DNA of 64,000 bases from contig NZ_BAJU01000008.1 of the NCBI RefSeq assembly GCF_000613865.1, positions 24,171 through 88,170 on the forward strand. The letters are read 5' to 3'. Below, in pieces: positions 10,860 to 21,298 of the stretch. The notes under the pieces are model-generated. The model searched no databases. It was not told where the DNA came from and saw only the letters and a list, made by a program, of their open reading frames with translations. Within the stretch, counting starts at the first letter, position 1; every line of letters begins with the position of its first letter. Source of the stretch: Acetobacter okinawensis JCM 25146. Lineage in GTDB: Bacteria; Pseudomonadota; Alphaproteobacteria; Acetobacterales; Acetobacteraceae. The position numbers and the translations under genes are program-made.

Positions 10860-12131
10860 TCAGGCGGATTTTTGCAAAAACCGGACAATCGCATCCGCTG
10901 CACCAGGTGATGTGGGGCCCTGCTCACAATGCTCAAAGGTTTCTGTCACGTAGGCACGCTGCTTGGCCACAAATTCGTTTTGTCGGGCAAAGGCTACGGG
11001 GAGTGCTTTTTTCAGGTCCGCGGGGTTATCAATGACCTGCCCCAATGTCCAGAAGCGGTAATCCTTGTTGTTCTGCCACGCAGCGTGGTGCGCGTTCAGA
11101 AAAATACAGGGGCGCGGGCGGATCAGGAATTCAGCAACCTGACTGCTGACATCACCCAGATAAAGATCCGCAGCCATGGTGTAGGTCATGTCTATGCTGC
11201 TGGTGCTGCCAGTATCGATCAGGATGTTGGAATACTGCGCAAAGCGTTTGGTCAGTGCCTTACCCTGTTTTTGGTGGCTATTGAACAGGCGGTAATGGGG
11301 GGCACAGATCAGGTTGTAACGGTCCTGATTGGCAAAATAGTTCAAGATCGCCTCACCAAACAGATACCATGAGGTGAGGTTACGCGAAAAATGCGGGTTA
11401 TACAGCACAATAGGCTTGTCGTTATCAAACAGGCGCGACCGTTTTTTTTGCAGCCGCTCAACAATATCAAACTTGGCGTAGGAGCCCATATAGTAGTTGC
11501 CCGGTGTGATCAGGCGGCGTTCGAGCAGCCTTTCCTCCACTTTTTTGCCGGACAGGAGCACAAAGTCGAACCGTTTGATATCTTTGGCAAACCCTATGGC
11601 GCGGTCACCCGCACCATGCCTTGTCCAGATATAGCGTGGTTTGGTAACGCCCATGCGCTTGAGGTACAGCGATGTGCGCTCGGGCACCACAATGGCCTGA
11701 AAATGGTCAAAATAATGCCGGCTAAAAAACAGGGAGGCCACTTTTTCAAACGGGCCGGGGCCGTGCCGTTCAATCAGTTTTGTCAGCCATGACGGGATGG
11801 GCAGCAGCTCATACACTACTCTGGCGGAGGGGTAGAGCTTGCCGAGTGAGCGCACATAATCCAGATGGCGTTTGGTCAGGCAGGTAACATGCACCTCCAC
11901 ATCGGGGTGACGTGTTGCCATTTCAAAAGCGATTGGCAGGGAGTGCAGCGTCTGGTGTGGCTGGGCGATCAGAAGAAAAACCACCTTGATGTGGCGTGGC
12001 GCAGACTGCTCAGGTGAATGTTCTTTCAGCACGTCCTGATGGGCCATGGTCATGTTCTGAAGGCGTTCCTGATGATCTGTCATGTCAAAAAAATGGATGT
12101 ACAGGCTGGAATGGCAAGTGCTGTTGTGCAT
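10860..12131 (-). CDS. CDP-glycerol glycerophosphotransferase-like protein
   Basis: The 423-residue frame resembles the TagB/TagF-type family. The C-terminal half has IWTRHGAGDRAIGFAKDIK, a G-N-Y-Y-M-G-S-Y segment, KPIVLYNPHFSRN, IDTGSTSSIDMTY and ADLYLGDVSSQVAEFL, matching the two-lobed GT-B fold and the conserved His of that family. Such enzymes transfer glycerol phosphate or related groups to polymers, and in Gram-negatives they occur in capsule and LPS loci. The N-terminal 25-45 residues are not family-like, so the start may be a later Met (MTDHQERL or MTMAHQD). It heads the operon with the glycosyltransferase at 9699-10784. Confidence 0.7.
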   Translation of the reverse strand: MHNSTCHSSLYIHFFDMTDHQERLQNMTMAHQDVLKEHSPEQSAPRHIKVVFLLIAQPHQTLHSLPIAFEMATRHPDVEVHVTCLTKRHLDYVRSLGKLYPSARVVYELLPIPSWLTKLIERHGPGPFEKVASLFFSRHYFDHFQAIVVPERTSLYLKRMGVTKPRYIWTRHGAGDRAIGFAKDIKRFDFVLLSGKKVEERLLERRLITPGNYYMGSYAKFDIVERLQKKRSRLFDNDKPIVLYNPHFSRNLTSWYLFGEAILNYFANQDRYNLICAPHYRLFNSHQKQGKALTKRFAQYSNILIDTGSTSSIDMTYTMAADLYLGDVSSQVAEFLIRPRPCIFLNAHHAAWQNNKDYRFWTLGQVIDNPADLKKALPVAFARQNEFVAKQRAYVTETFEHCEQGPTSPGAADAIVRFLQKSA

Positions 12132-12440
12132 CTTCGCTCAGGACAAAGCGTGCCGGGGGATTGATGTCATGTTAGGTGGCCCCATACCATTCAGCGTCAA
12201 CAAAAACAAAAGATCGCCCGCTGACTTGCGCCAGATAACTGCCAGCGTCAAGACGCAAACAGCGTGAGGAATGGCTGGTATAAAGGTGGAAAAGCTCACT
12301 TAATATGGATGTCAGACACATATTTTGACTACGCCGCCACAAGGTGGGTTCCATACCGGGGGCGAAGATGTGGTGATGGATGCCCCGATCACCTGTTCCA
12401 GTTCAGGCGCTAGCTTATAAGAATGTCTGAGAATTGGTTT
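12132..12440. other. Intergenic region between polysaccharide locus and tRNA-Ser
   Basis: About 310 bp. It should carry the promoter of the minus-strand glycerophosphotransferase gene and the 3' trailer of the tRNA. I see no open frame with coding character and no strong hairpin. Confidence 0.4.
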
Positions 12441-12530
<90 letters not shown>

Positions 12531-12682
12531 GTGAGCACGGTTTATAGGTGTGCTTGTTCAAATATGCAAGGGCCGATCTTGGTTCGCATGTGCCCAAAAA
12601 AACAGTGCACATATCAGTGCTGGCATAGTGCAAAACTGCTCTGGTAGGTATTTATGGAAGTGTTTTGCATCATCAGGGCTGC

Positions 12683-13693
12683 TCAGGAAATAAAGGGCAG
12701 GCAGGCGTAGCGTTTCCCTCGGGTTACGGGTGTTACGGCGTGGAGCAGGGCGCAGGAAAAAATGACAGCACCCCCCGCAGGGGCCGAAAACTCCTGAAGG
12801 CTGAATTCTGGAAAGAACAATCTGCCGCCGTCAAAGTCATTGTTGAGATTGATGGAAATTGCAAACTGCCTGTGTGCGGAGGACGAAACAGTATTGTCTC
12901 TATGAGGGCCAAAAAAACCCTGATCTTCCGCATGGTATGCGCTGATGAGCAGGCGCTCCATCCGGCTTGCCTGAAAGCGGAATACTTTAAAAATAGCGGG
13001 CACGGCCCGACGTATGACGCGCGCTTGCAGTCCCTCTACCAGATGTTTGTCCCGTAAAAAGCAGTCATGTCGTCTTTTGAAGTCTGGGGCGATAACACGC
13101 TGTGGATTTCCGTCCCAGTCTGCAAAAAGAATGGGGGAGGGCTGGGCATCATGGGTCTGGTAATAATGCATGAGGGCGGCGCAGAATTCTGGTTCCAGAA
13201 CATGTGGCAAAACAAGTGCGGGAACCGGACAATCCATGCCCAGTGGCACGGCCTGCTGCTGGCTAACCCATGTATGGAGGGTTTGCCATATCTGTGGTGT
13301 ATGCGGCATCCGCTCAGCAACATGCAGCATCGGATTAACAATGACCCATTGGGTGGGGTCGTTGGGTGATATGCCGAACAGCTTATGGACTTTATGGTCA
13401 CAGTCAAAAAAGAACACGCAGTGTGGATAACGCTTTTGCAAGTCTGCATCTGTTGAATTGATTGTGCCGGAGCAGACGATAAAAACAGAGCAGTTTGGCG
13501 GCCCTGCAGGCGGAGGGTTGGCCTGAATGGCATCCAGCGTATCTGCGATTGTTGGCGTATTGAGTGTGCTGCAAAACAAAAGCAGGTTAAAGCGCCCTCC
13601 ACTCATATCAAATGTATGGCTGCCCGTGGGGGTGCTGGCTCTTTGTGTAAAAGGAGCAACCGGATCCCCGATATGGCTTGCAGGCTGATGCAT
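12683..13693 (-). CDS. Peroxiredoxin-like domain fused to a 2OG-Fe(II) prolyl-hydroxylase-type oxygenase
   Basis: 336 residues from the ATG at 13693, chosen because GGGA lies 8 bases ahead; an ATG four codons upstream (13705) is possible. Residues about 5-150 look like the AhpC/TSA fold (GDPVAPFTQRAS, FNLLLF, WVIVNP), but the usual T-x-x-C peroxidatic motif is not seen. Residues about 160-336 form a jelly-roll dioxygenase: iron ligands H-x-D in GPHRDNT, the distal His in LLHAVTPV, and the 2OG-binding Arg in RGKRYA. A HutC-type box lies 18 bp upstream of the start, which places it in the histidine regulon. The substrate is unknown; hydroxylation of a small molecule or peptide is possible. Confidence 0.8.
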   Translation of the reverse strand: MHQPASHIGDPVAPFTQRASTPTGSHTFDMSGGRFNLLLFCSTLNTPTIADTLDAIQANPPPAGPPNCSVFIVCSGTINSTDADLQKRYPHCVFFFDCDHKVHKLFGISPNDPTQWVIVNPMLHVAERMPHTPQIWQTLHTWVSQQQAVPLGMDCPVPALVLPHVLEPEFCAALMHYYQTHDAQPSPILFADWDGNPQRVIAPDFKRRHDCFLRDKHLVEGLQARVIRRAVPAIFKVFRFQASRMERLLISAYHAEDQGFFGPHRDNTVSSSAHRQFAISINLNNDFDGGRLFFPEFSLQEFSAPAGGAVIFSCALLHAVTPVTRGKRYACLPFIS

Positions 13694-13708
13694 GATAAAT
13701 CCCATACA

Positions 13709-13722
13709 AATGTATGTACAAC
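13709..13722 (-). promoter_or_regulatory. Predicted HutC operator before the oxygenase gene
   Basis: TGTATGTACA at 13711-13720 is the same 10-mer as in the hutH upstream region. It lies 16-27 bp upstream of the ATG at 13693, where a bound GntR-family repressor would block initiation. The TonB receptor start on the plus strand is about 450 bp away, so control of that gene from here is less likely. Confidence 0.65.
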
Positions 13723-14169
13723 TTGGTTCTGCGCTTTGAATGATAAAATAATCTCCTGTTCTTGCATAGAAGATAATATTTTATAAAATATGGTGGAAAA
13801 TTCAGGTGTGTCGCGGTGAGGTTCAGTTGTGTACTGAGGAAAGAGAACACAACATACCTATACAATATTTTATTTTTCGGAATTTCCGAACGAATCCTAT
13901 TTTACGAGGGGATTTGGTTCTTGATGGAAATGACTTTTCCGCATGCAAGAATATGCATGATGCGGTGATGCGCCATAAAAAATACACGTTAAGTGCATGT
14001 AAAAACAAAAAAAATATTTCAAAACTGCGGCACGCTACGTCGTGAGGTGAAGATTTTTTAATTCTAAATCGTAATGTTTTTTCGGTCCGAGGGAAAAATA
14101 TGGTTGCATAGACAAGTTAAACAATGTCATTGCTTGTTTGAAACAAAAATACCATCCAGGGCAGGTGCC
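13723..14169. other. AT-rich intergenic region upstream of the TonB receptor
   Basis: About 450 bp, much richer in A+T than its surroundings. It holds a perfect 7-1-7 inverted repeat, TTCGGAATTTCCGAA, at 13876-13890. I see no coding frame with a sensible start and no RNA gene. It should contain the promoter for the receptor-hutU transcript. Confidence 0.5.
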
Positions 14170-16611
14170 ATGCTAACCATCGTACATTATCGTGCGTGTA
14201 AGACATACATTGCACTTTCAACCGCATCCTTTCTGGCTTCCACTGCCTTGGCGCATGCCGCTGTCGATCATACCCACGTGCGCAGTGCTGCCGGGCAGCA
14301 TGAGGTGGCATCCGGGTCGCATGTTACGTCGGGCAAGGCCGCTTCGGGTAAGGCTAAGGCTGCGGCACCCCGCACACTTGTATCGCATGGCACGGAAGAA
14401 GTGCAGGTTAACGCGGCCCTGCAGCATGGCGCTTATGGGCGGATGCGCCGTATTGCCGGTGGTGGGCTGATGGCGCGCCAGACCGGCGGGGATATGCGCA
14501 GCACGGTTACGTCGGAATATATCAACAAGCAGGCAGCAACGACTACGGCTTATCAGGCGGTATCGCTGACGCCGGGCGCTAACTTTTCGCAGAGTGATCC
14601 GTACGGTTTTGCGGCTAACTCCATGCTGAGCGTGCGCGGTCTGGGTGGGAATGAAGTAGGGCAGGTCTGGGAAGGCATGCCCGTAAACGACATTGAAACC
14701 TACAACGGATACCCGACCTACTGGGCCGATGGTGAGGATATTGAGTCCGTCAGCCTGACGCAGGGCTCCGCTGCCATTACGGCCCCGGTCATGAACGCAG
14801 CAGGCGGACAGATTACCACGACCATGCGCGACCCGGGCAAGAAGTTCGGCGGGCTGGTGGATTATAGCTATGGCACACTGAATCTGGAGCGGTTTTATGG
14901 CCGCATCGACAGTGGCGAAATCGGTCACACGGGTTTGACGGGTTATGTCTCTTTTTCCAACGGAACAGCCAAAAACTCGCTCGGTCCGGGGCGGCAGATG
15001 CGGCGGCACGTTGATTTTGCTGTGAAAAAAGATTTTGAAAACGGCGATGTCATCAAGCTGAATGGCTCTTACGTTGACATGGACTACATGTACAACCCCA
15101 ACCCGACCAAGGATAGCTGGAACACCTACGGGCGCAGCTATGCATGGGGCGGAACCTTCTCGCCCGGTAGCTCGGATTACTGGCAGCAGAACCGCTGGAA
15201 GTGGGAGCAGATCATGCTCAGCATGCCATCGCTGTTCAAACTGCCGGGTAAAACCGAACTGAATGTTACTCCCTATTTTCTGGAAGCATGGCAGAACTCT
15301 CCTGCCTCTTCCACCTTGTCCGAGACAGGGAATTACTACGGCACGCAGCCTGTTTCCGTCACTATCCCCGGTGTTGATGAATCGGGTGGGAGTGTGCGGA
15401 GCGACTATGTGGGCACGCAGAGTGTGGGCGGGGTCAATGCGGCTCTGTCACGCAAGTTTGGCGACCACAAAATTACTCTGGGTTACTGGTACCAGTATGG
15501 TGTGGATGATCTGTCCATGCCGTTTTCCAGCGTGTCCTCTTCGGGGCTGACTGGGTCTGCATGGAGTTTGCACAACGTCACCATGGGCAATGGCGAGCCC
15601 TATCTGGCGGAAAAAGAACACACGGTGACCCAGACAAACGCCCTTTACCTGCAAGACGAGGTCTCCCTCCTGCAGGACAGGCTGAAGATTGTGGGCGGCA
15701 TTAAAGCGCTGATGGTGAACAAGGAAGGTACCAACGGCCTGCCCGGGCCGCAGTACCATGTGGGGAGCAACAACTTCCAGCCGCTTCCCCGGCTTTCCGT
15801 GGCGTACAAGTTCAGCAAAGACCATCAGGTCTTCTTTAACGTCACCACCAATACGCTCATGCCGATTGATGACACGCTGTACAACAGCTACTCAGGCGGG
15901 GCGATCAGTACGCAGGGGAACTCCAACCTCAAACCTGAATATTCAATTTCGGAAGAGTTGGGGTATCGGTATCAGGGGAACATCGTTCATGCGTCTGTTG
16001 CCCTTTTCAACTACAACTTTACCAATCGTCAGGTTTCCAGTCAGCGCTACGTGAACAACGTGCAGGTTTACTCCACCATTAACGGCGGTGGGCAGACAAC
16101 GCGCGGTGTGGATTTTGAGGCAGGCTTAATGCCATTCCATGGGTTTTCTCCCTATGTTTCGGCCGAATACCTGCACGCAACGATTGATAACAACATTCAG
16201 GTTGGCAATGACTACCTGCCAACGGCTGGTAAAACAGCAGTCAGAAGCCCGCATTTTCAGGGGGCTATTGGTATTGTTTACGATCATCGGAACTTTTTTG
16301 GCACATTCTCTGTCAAATACACCGGCTCGCAGTATTCGACATTCATGAACGACGAAAAAATGCCGAGCTACAAGACCCTTAACCTGTCTTTGGGGTACCG
16401 TCTTCCAAGCTTCGGGTTTGTTAAAAACCCTGAAATACGCGTTGCATTCATGAATCTGACTGATGAGAAAGTGCTCTCCGGTGTGGCGTCTCCCCAGTTG
16501 AACGCCCAGACCGTAACGGGAATACACGGCTCCAGCATAGGAGGCTCTTCACCCCAGTATTACATTGCGCCGCGCTTTACCACGTCCATGACTATTGCCG
16601 CCGGTTTCTGA
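14170..16611 (+). CDS. TonB-dependent outer-membrane receptor
   Basis: The ATG at 14170 gives an 813-residue protein with a signal peptide (basic start, then [16 protein letters not shown] with A-x-A cleavage); upstream in-frame sequence is not signal-like. The plug domain spans about residues 90-220 ([46 protein letters not shown]). A 22-strand barrel follows, ending in the terminal aromatic TIAAGF. It should take up a ligand across the outer membrane using TonB energy. Only 47 bp separate it from hutU on the same strand, so the two are probably co-transcribed and the ligand may be histidine-, urocanate- or metal-histidine-related. That link is contextual only. Confidence 0.92.
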   Translation: MLTIVHYRACKTYIALSTASFLASTALAHAAVDHTHVRSAAGQHEVASGSHVTSGKAASGKAKAAAPRTLVSHGTEEVQVNAALQHGAYGRMRRIAGGGLMARQTGGDMRSTVTSEYINKQAATTTAYQAVSLTPGANFSQSDPYGFAANSMLSVRGLGGNEVGQVWEGMPVNDIETYNGYPTYWADGEDIESVSLTQGSAAITAPVMNAAGGQITTTMRDPGKKFGGLVDYSYGTLNLERFYGRIDSGEIGHTGLTGYVSFSNGTAKNSLGPGRQMRRHVDFAVKKDFENGDVIKLNGSYVDMDYMYNPNPTKDSWNTYGRSYAWGGTFSPGSSDYWQQNRWKWEQIMLSMPSLFKLPGKTELNVTPYFLEAWQNSPASSTLSETGNYYGTQPVSVTIPGVDESGGSVRSDYVGTQSVGGVNAALSRKFGDHKITLGYWYQYGVDDLSMPFSSVSSSGLTGSAWSLHNVTMGNGEPYLAEKEHTVTQTNALYLQDEVSLLQDRLKIVGGIKALMVNKEGTNGLPGPQYHVGSNNFQPLPRLSVAYKFSKDHQVFFNVTTNTLMPIDDTLYNSYSGGAISTQGNSNLKPEYSISEELGYRYQGNIVHASVALFNYNFTNRQVSSQRYVNNVQVYSTINGGGQTTRGVDFEAGLMPFHGFSPYVSAEYLHATIDNNIQVGNDYLPTAGKTAVRSPHFQGAIGIVYDHRNFFGTFSVKYTGSQYSTFMNDEKMPSYKTLNLSLGYRLPSFGFVKNPEIRVAFMNLTDEKVLSGVASPQLNAQTVTGIHGSSIGGSSPQYYIAPRFTTSMTIAAGF

Positions 16612-16658
16612 ATTTATCGCGTCAAGTCCATTACAAGAAAAACAGAGGTTTCAAGTCT

Positions 16659-18356
16659 ATGCAAAATGAGTCCTTTTCTTCCGATCAGGTTGTGGCGAAC
16701 GGTCGCGTGATCCGGGCCGCCCATGGGACGGAAAAAACTGCCAAATCATGGCAGACAGAAGCCGCATTGCGCATGCTCATGAACAACCTGGACCCCGAAG
16801 TGGCCGAAAAACCGGACGAGCTGGTGGTTTATGGTGGCATTGGCAAGGCAGCCCGTAACTGGGCCTGCTACGACCGCATTGTAGAATGCATTCGTGGACT
16901 GGGGGATGAGGAAACACTGGTCGTGCAGTCCGGCAAGCCGGTTGGGGTGTTCCGCACCCATGCCAATGCGCCGCGTGTGCTGATTGCAAACTCCAATCTG
17001 GTGCCCCACTGGGCCAACTGGGACAAGTTTAACGAACTCGATCGGCGTGGCCTGATGATGTATGGCCAGATGACGGCTGGCTCATGGATTTACATCGGCT
17101 CGCAGGGCATTGTGCAGGGGACGTATGAAACCTTTGTCGAGATGGCCCGCCAGTATTACAACGGCAGCCTGAAAGGGCGCTGGATTTTGACTGGCGGCCT
17201 TGGCGGCATGAGCGGCGCGCAGCCTCTGGCAGCGGTTATGGCCGGTGCTTCCATGCTGGCGGTTGAGTGCGAACCCTCACGTATTCGCAAACGTCTGGAA
17301 ACCGGCTATCTTGACCGGCAGGTTGATACGCTGGATGAGGCGCTGAGCATTATCCATGACGCCTGCGCAAAAGGCGAGGCTGTTTCTGTTGGTCTGCTGG
17401 GCAATGCGGCAGAGGTTTTCCCCGAACTGGTGCGCCGTGGCATCCGCCCCGATGCGGTAACGGATCAGACATCTGCCCATGACCCGCTGAATGGTTACCT
17501 GCCTGCTGGCTGGACGCTGGAACAGGCCGCCAAAATGCGGGAGACAAACCCCGCAGCAGTGGAAAAAGCCGCCCGTGCCTCCATGCGGGAGCATGTCGCC
17601 GCTATGGTTGCGTTCCACCGCATGGGTATTCCCACCTTTGATTATGGCAACAACATCCGTCAGATGGCGTTTGAAGACGGTCTGGAAGATGCCTTTGCTT
17701 TCCCCGGTTTTGTGCCGGCCTATATTCGCCCGCTTTTCTGCCGGGGGATTGGTCCGTTCCGTTGGGCTGCTTTGTCCGGAGACCCGGAAGACATTTACAA
17801 GACTGACCAGAAGGTCAAGGAACTCCTGCCCGACGACAAGCACCTGCACAACTGGCTGGATATGGCGCGTGAGAAAATCCAGTTCCAGGGGCTGCCCTCG
17901 CGCATCTGCTGGGTTGGGTTGGGGGATCGGCACCGTCTGGGGCTGGCCTTTAACGAAATGGTTGCCAAGGGTGAACTCAAAGCCCCCATCGTCATCGGTC
18001 GTGACCATCTGGACAGTGGTTCGGTCGCCAGCCCCAACCGCGAAACAGAATCCATGCAGGATGGTTCGGACGCTGTGTCTGACTGGCCGCTGCTCAATGC
18101 GCTGCTTAACACGGCCTCTGGCGCCACTTGGGTTTCCCTTCACCATGGTGGTGGCGTTGGCATGGGCTTCTCGCAGCATTCGGGCATGGTCATTGTTGCA
18201 GATGGCACGGAGGATGCGGCCGCCCGGCTTGAACGCGTGCTGTGGAACGACCCGGCAACCGGTGTGATGCGTCATGCGGATGCAGGGTACGACATTGCAG
18301 TCAACTGCGCGGTGGAAAAAGGCCTTGATCTGCCTATGATTACCCGCAAAAGCTGA
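16659..18356 (+). CDS. hutU: Urocanate hydratase
   Basis: Converts urocanate to 4-imidazolone-5-propionate using tightly bound NAD+ as electrophile. The 565-residue protein has the family's NAD-binding segment [15 protein letters not shown] near residue 175 and the conserved Cys region [15 protein letters not shown] near residue 350; [10 protein letters not shown] lies near residue 490. Length is normal and the frame intact. It is downstream of the TonB receptor and 115 bp before an MFS gene on the same strand. Confidence 0.97.
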   Translation: MQNESFSSDQVVANGRVIRAAHGTEKTAKSWQTEAALRMLMNNLDPEVAEKPDELVVYGGIGKAARNWACYDRIVECIRGLGDEETLVVQSGKPVGVFRTHANAPRVLIANSNLVPHWANWDKFNELDRRGLMMYGQMTAGSWIYIGSQGIVQGTYETFVEMARQYYNGSLKGRWILTGGLGGMSGAQPLAAVMAGASMLAVECEPSRIRKRLETGYLDRQVDTLDEALSIIHDACAKGEAVSVGLLGNAAEVFPELVRRGIRPDAVTDQTSAHDPLNGYLPAGWTLEQAAKMRETNPAAVEKAARASMREHVAAMVAFHRMGIPTFDYGNNIRQMAFEDGLEDAFAFPGFVPAYIRPLFCRGIGPFRWAALSGDPEDIYKTDQKVKELLPDDKHLHNWLDMAREKIQFQGLPSRICWVGLGDRHRLGLAFNEMVAKGELKAPIVIGRDHLDSGSVASPNRETESMQDGSDAVSDWPLLNALLNTASGATWVSLHHGGGVGMGFSQHSGMVIVADGTEDAAARLERVLWNDPATGVMRHADAGYDIAVNCAVEKGLDLPMITRKS

Positions 18357-18471
18357 GACCACGTAAGGAGCATGGGCCAGAGATGTTCTGCGGGCACTCT
18401 GCGCCCATACCGTATGCCTTGTGCTCTCTTCGTACTGCTTCGTTAACACATCATCAAAAAAGGCAAGATAT

Positions 18472-19683
18472 ATGGCCAGATCAGAACAAGCGCACTCTGC
18501 TCAGGATCGTTCCGTTCTGGTTCTGGCCATGGGTGCGAGTATCTGCTCGGGCTGCGCGCATCTGGGGTCATCCATCATGCCTTTCCAGATTGATGCGTTA
18601 ATGACCGGCCTGCACCAGTCGGCCAGTCTGGCTGGTGTTTTCGGTTTTTTTGAAATTTTCTCCTTTGCGTTGTTCATGCTCCTGCTGTCGCGCGTGTTCC
18701 TTGCGCTACCGGTCATGTACTCTGCCTTGTCTGGCATGGCTCTTGGTATTGTCGCCTGCCTTTTGCTGTATATCGGGCCGGGGGTGGAGGTCTGGATCTG
18801 TAGTGTGGCCGTCCTGCTTGGCCTTTCTGCTGCCCTGCTATGCCGCTCGTATGTGCGCGCTGTCTCCTCCTCCCTGAACCCCGAGCGGATATACGCCATT
18901 GCCAGTGGGGGCGGACTGGTCATTATTGTGTCTGTCATTGCTCTTGTGCCTGTCAGCACACGGTATTTCGGCCCGTTAGGTGTTTTTCTGGCTGTGGCCT
19001 GTATCATGCTGCTTGCCATGCCATCTGTTCTCAGCTTCCGCCACGTGCATGCTTGCAGGCCGGTCACCCGGCAGCAAAAGGGTGGACCGCTGCTAACAGG
19101 TGGGGCCATTGCCCTACTGTGCGTGTGGGTTGGCTGTTCTCTGGGGTCCAGTATGGCATGGTCCTTTGCGGAGCGTATGGGCCGCAACCTTGGCCTTACC
19201 CCTGACTTTATTGTCTCTCTCTCGACCGTTGGCATTGTTACCAGTGTTCTTGCCAGTCTGGTTGGGGCTGCTCTGGCCCATCGCTGGCGCAGGGAGACGG
19301 TTTTACTGTTGACCCTGCTGGGAACCGGGGCCGGGTGCCTGCTGACCTGCGTGGCGTGGGATGCTCTGAGCTATGGTGTTGGTGTGGTTCTGTACTGGAA
19401 TTGTGCCATGTTGTCCTACGCATGGTTGCTGGGGAGTGCGGCAACGCTGGATGGCAGTGGCCGTGTTGGCACGTTTTGTGGTGGCATGGACCGCATGGGC
19501 TATGCGCTGGGCGCGCCACTAGGTGGTCTGCTGGTTGACCATACCTCTTTTACTGTGCTTGGGATTTGTGGATTCCTGATGTGTGTCGCCCCCTTGCCTT
19601 TTGCATTGCCGGTTCTTTTTAGAGCATTACACAAGTCCACTATGGCACCCACAGAGCATGAAGCGCATCTGGAAATGGTCTAA
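18472..19683 (+). CDS. MFS transporter in the hut region
   Basis: About 403 residues with 12 hydrophobic segments typical of the major facilitator superfamily. The ATG at 18472 is chosen because AGG precedes it and it starts just before the first helix; a GTG at 18421 is open but adds a polar leader. It lies 115 bp after hutU on the same strand. By position it may move histidine, urocanate or an end-product, but it is not one of the usual hut permeases (HutT/HutM or ABC type) and no substrate motif is recognisable. Confidence 0.8.
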   Translation: MARSEQAHSAQDRSVLVLAMGASICSGCAHLGSSIMPFQIDALMTGLHQSASLAGVFGFFEIFSFALFMLLLSRVFLALPVMYSALSGMALGIVACLLLYIGPGVEVWICSVAVLLGLSAALLCRSYVRAVSSSLNPERIYAIASGGGLVIIVSVIALVPVSTRYFGPLGVFLAVACIMLLAMPSVLSFRHVHACRPVTRQQKGGPLLTGGAIALLCVWVGCSLGSSMAWSFAERMGRNLGLTPDFIVSLSTVGIVTSVLASLVGAALAHRWRRETVLLLTLLGTGAGCLLTCVAWDALSYGVGVVLYWNCAMLSYAWLLGSAATLDGSGRVGTFCGGMDRMGYALGAPLGGLLVDHTSFTVLGICGFLMCVAPLPFALPVLFRALHKSTMAPTEHEAHLEMV

Positions 19684-19712
19684 CCCTGCCAAAGCAAGCG
19701 CTGGGGTGGCAC

Positions 19713-19741
19713 ACAAAAAAGGCGGCTGTGACAGCCGCCTT
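19713..19741 (-). terminator. Rho-independent terminator after hutH
   Basis: AAGGCGGCTG and CAGCCGCCTT form a 10-bp stem around a 3-nt loop; on the minus strand it is followed by TTTTTTGTGT. It lies 35 bp downstream of the hutH stop. The convergent MFS gene ends 30 bp away, but the plus strand has no T-tract. Confidence 0.8.
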
Positions 19742-19775
19742 ACTGCATGGTGTCAGGGATTGGTGTGCCCTTGTC

Positions 19776-21275
19776 TCAGGGCTGGGTAGTTCCAAGCCAG
19801 TGGGTAATGGTTGCAATATCATCCGCTAAAGGGTGGTCTTCCTGATAATAGGACACTTGGGCGCGGACCTGTGTGTAAAGCTCCTGTGTTTTTGGGGCCA
19901 GATCAGGGTAAAGCCCGGCAAGGTCTATGGCCTGGCACAGTGCCAGCAGTTCAATGGCAAGGATGGTGCGGGTATTGTCCACAACGCTTTGGGCTTTAAG
20001 GGCCGCAGGTGTGGCGTGGACCAGAATATCCTCCTGCAATCCAGAGGTAATCCCCCCGTCCAGACTGGCAGGTGCCGCCAGACGCCGGTTCTGCCCAACT
20101 AGAGCACAGGCTGTGTACTGCGCGATCATAAACCCGCTTCCTGTGCCGCTATCGCTCGGTAAAAAGGCGGGGAAGGGGCTGACAAGCGGGTTGACCATCC
20201 GGTCAAGCCGCCGCTCCGCAACAGCGCCGAGCGATGCTGCGGCCAGTGCGGCTTCATCCATAATCCGGGCCAGACTGGCCCCAACCGCATGCGCTTGAGA
20301 AAAAGCCTGTGGTTGGTTGTCAATGTTAATAATTGCGGGGTTATCAGACAGGCTATTGAGTTCCTGCGCCAGTGTGCGCTCAATGCCCTCAAGCGCGTCA
20401 TGCACGCTACCATGAATATGGGGGACGGCGCGCAGGCTCAGGGCGTCCTGTGTTCTACCGCCCTGCCGTGCGGCAAGGTGTGCGGAACCCTGTGTCAGTG
20501 CGCGTAATCTGGCGGAAACATGCTGCCCGCCGGGCATGGTGCGCAAGGCTGCGGAGCGCGGGTCAAACGCCCGGCTTTGGCCGCCCATAATATCAAATGT
20601 TGCAGCGGCAATCCGGTCGGCCCAATGCAGGGTTGTGCTCAGGCTGTGCGCACTCAGGCACCCAAGCCCGGTTGCACAGGCCAGCCCATTGACCAGTGCA
20701 AGCCCTTCCTTAGCTTCTGGCTGCAAGGGGGCAAAGCCCAGTTTTTGCAGGACAAGGGCTGCGGGTTCTAGCCCTGTGGGTGTTTGCAGCGTGCCGTGGC
20801 CGATGAGCGCCAGTGCAATATGCGCCATATGGACCAGATAACCCACCGAGCCTTCGCTGGGAATAATGGGCAGGCTGTTGCTGTTGAGCAGGGCGAGCAG
20901 CCTGTCAGGAATATCTTCCCGAACACCAGTATAACCCAGTGCATAGGAATTGATGGCACAGGCCATAATTGCACGTGTCTGTGCAGCGTCCAGCGGGCGG
21001 CCAACGCCCACGGCATGGCTGAACAGAATTTTTTTGGACAGTTCAGCCTGCTGTGCGGCGGATATTCTCTGCTCGGATAACCCCCCTACGCCTGTATTCA
21101 GGCCATAAATAGGGGTGTCACCTTCAATGAGCTGGCGCAGGCTGGTGTTGGCATGGCGGATGCGTAGGCGCGCCGCGCTGGACAGGTCCAGCTTTACGGT
21201 GTTCTGCGCTATATCCCAGACCTGCTGGGGGGTAAGGGGGGCATCCAGTAACAGGGTTTGTCGCGTATCGGGCAT
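19776..21275 (-). CDS. hutH: Histidine ammonia-lyase family protein with a non-canonical MIO site
   Basis: Predicted to deaminate L-histidine to urocanate. The 499-residue protein has the family start YGLNTGVGG near residue 50, SHAVGVG, EGLALVNGLAC near residue 190, LSDNPAI, GFMIAQYTA and QEDI. The segment after GSVG, normally A-S-G-D-L in which Ala-Ser-Gly forms the MIO cofactor, reads Y-L-V-H-M and is three residues shorter; this is in frame, so not a sequencing slip. I take the ATG at 21275; a GTG at 21296 would begin right next to the operator and lacks a ribosome site. A HutC box lies 24 bp upstream. Position in the hut cluster supports the call, but catalysis without MIO needs proof. 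Confidence 0.85.
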   Translation of the reverse strand: MPDTRQTLLLDAPLTPQQVWDIAQNTVKLDLSSAARLRIRHANTSLRQLIEGDTPIYGLNTGVGGLSEQRISAAQQAELSKKILFSHAVGVGRPLDAAQTRAIMACAINSYALGYTGVREDIPDRLLALLNSNSLPIIPSEGSVGYLVHMAHIALALIGHGTLQTPTGLEPAALVLQKLGFAPLQPEAKEGLALVNGLACATGLGCLSAHSLSTTLHWADRIAAATFDIMGGQSRAFDPRSAALRTMPGGQHVSARLRALTQGSAHLAARQGGRTQDALSLRAVPHIHGSVHDALEGIERTLAQELNSLSDNPAIINIDNQPQAFSQAHAVGASLARIMDEAALAAASLGAVAERRLDRMVNPLVSPFPAFLPSDSGTGSGFMIAQYTACALVGQNRRLAAPASLDGGITSGLQEDILVHATPAALKAQSVVDNTRTILAIELLALCQAIDLAGLYPDLAPKTQELYTQVRAQVSYYQEDHPLADDIATITHWLGTTQP

Positions 21276-21298
21276 GGGTCGGATTACTACCTGCACTA

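Noticed and set aside
18472..19683. Calling the MFS gene a histidine permease (hutT)
   Set aside because: HutT belongs to the APC family; this is an MFS protein and only its position ties it to histidine.
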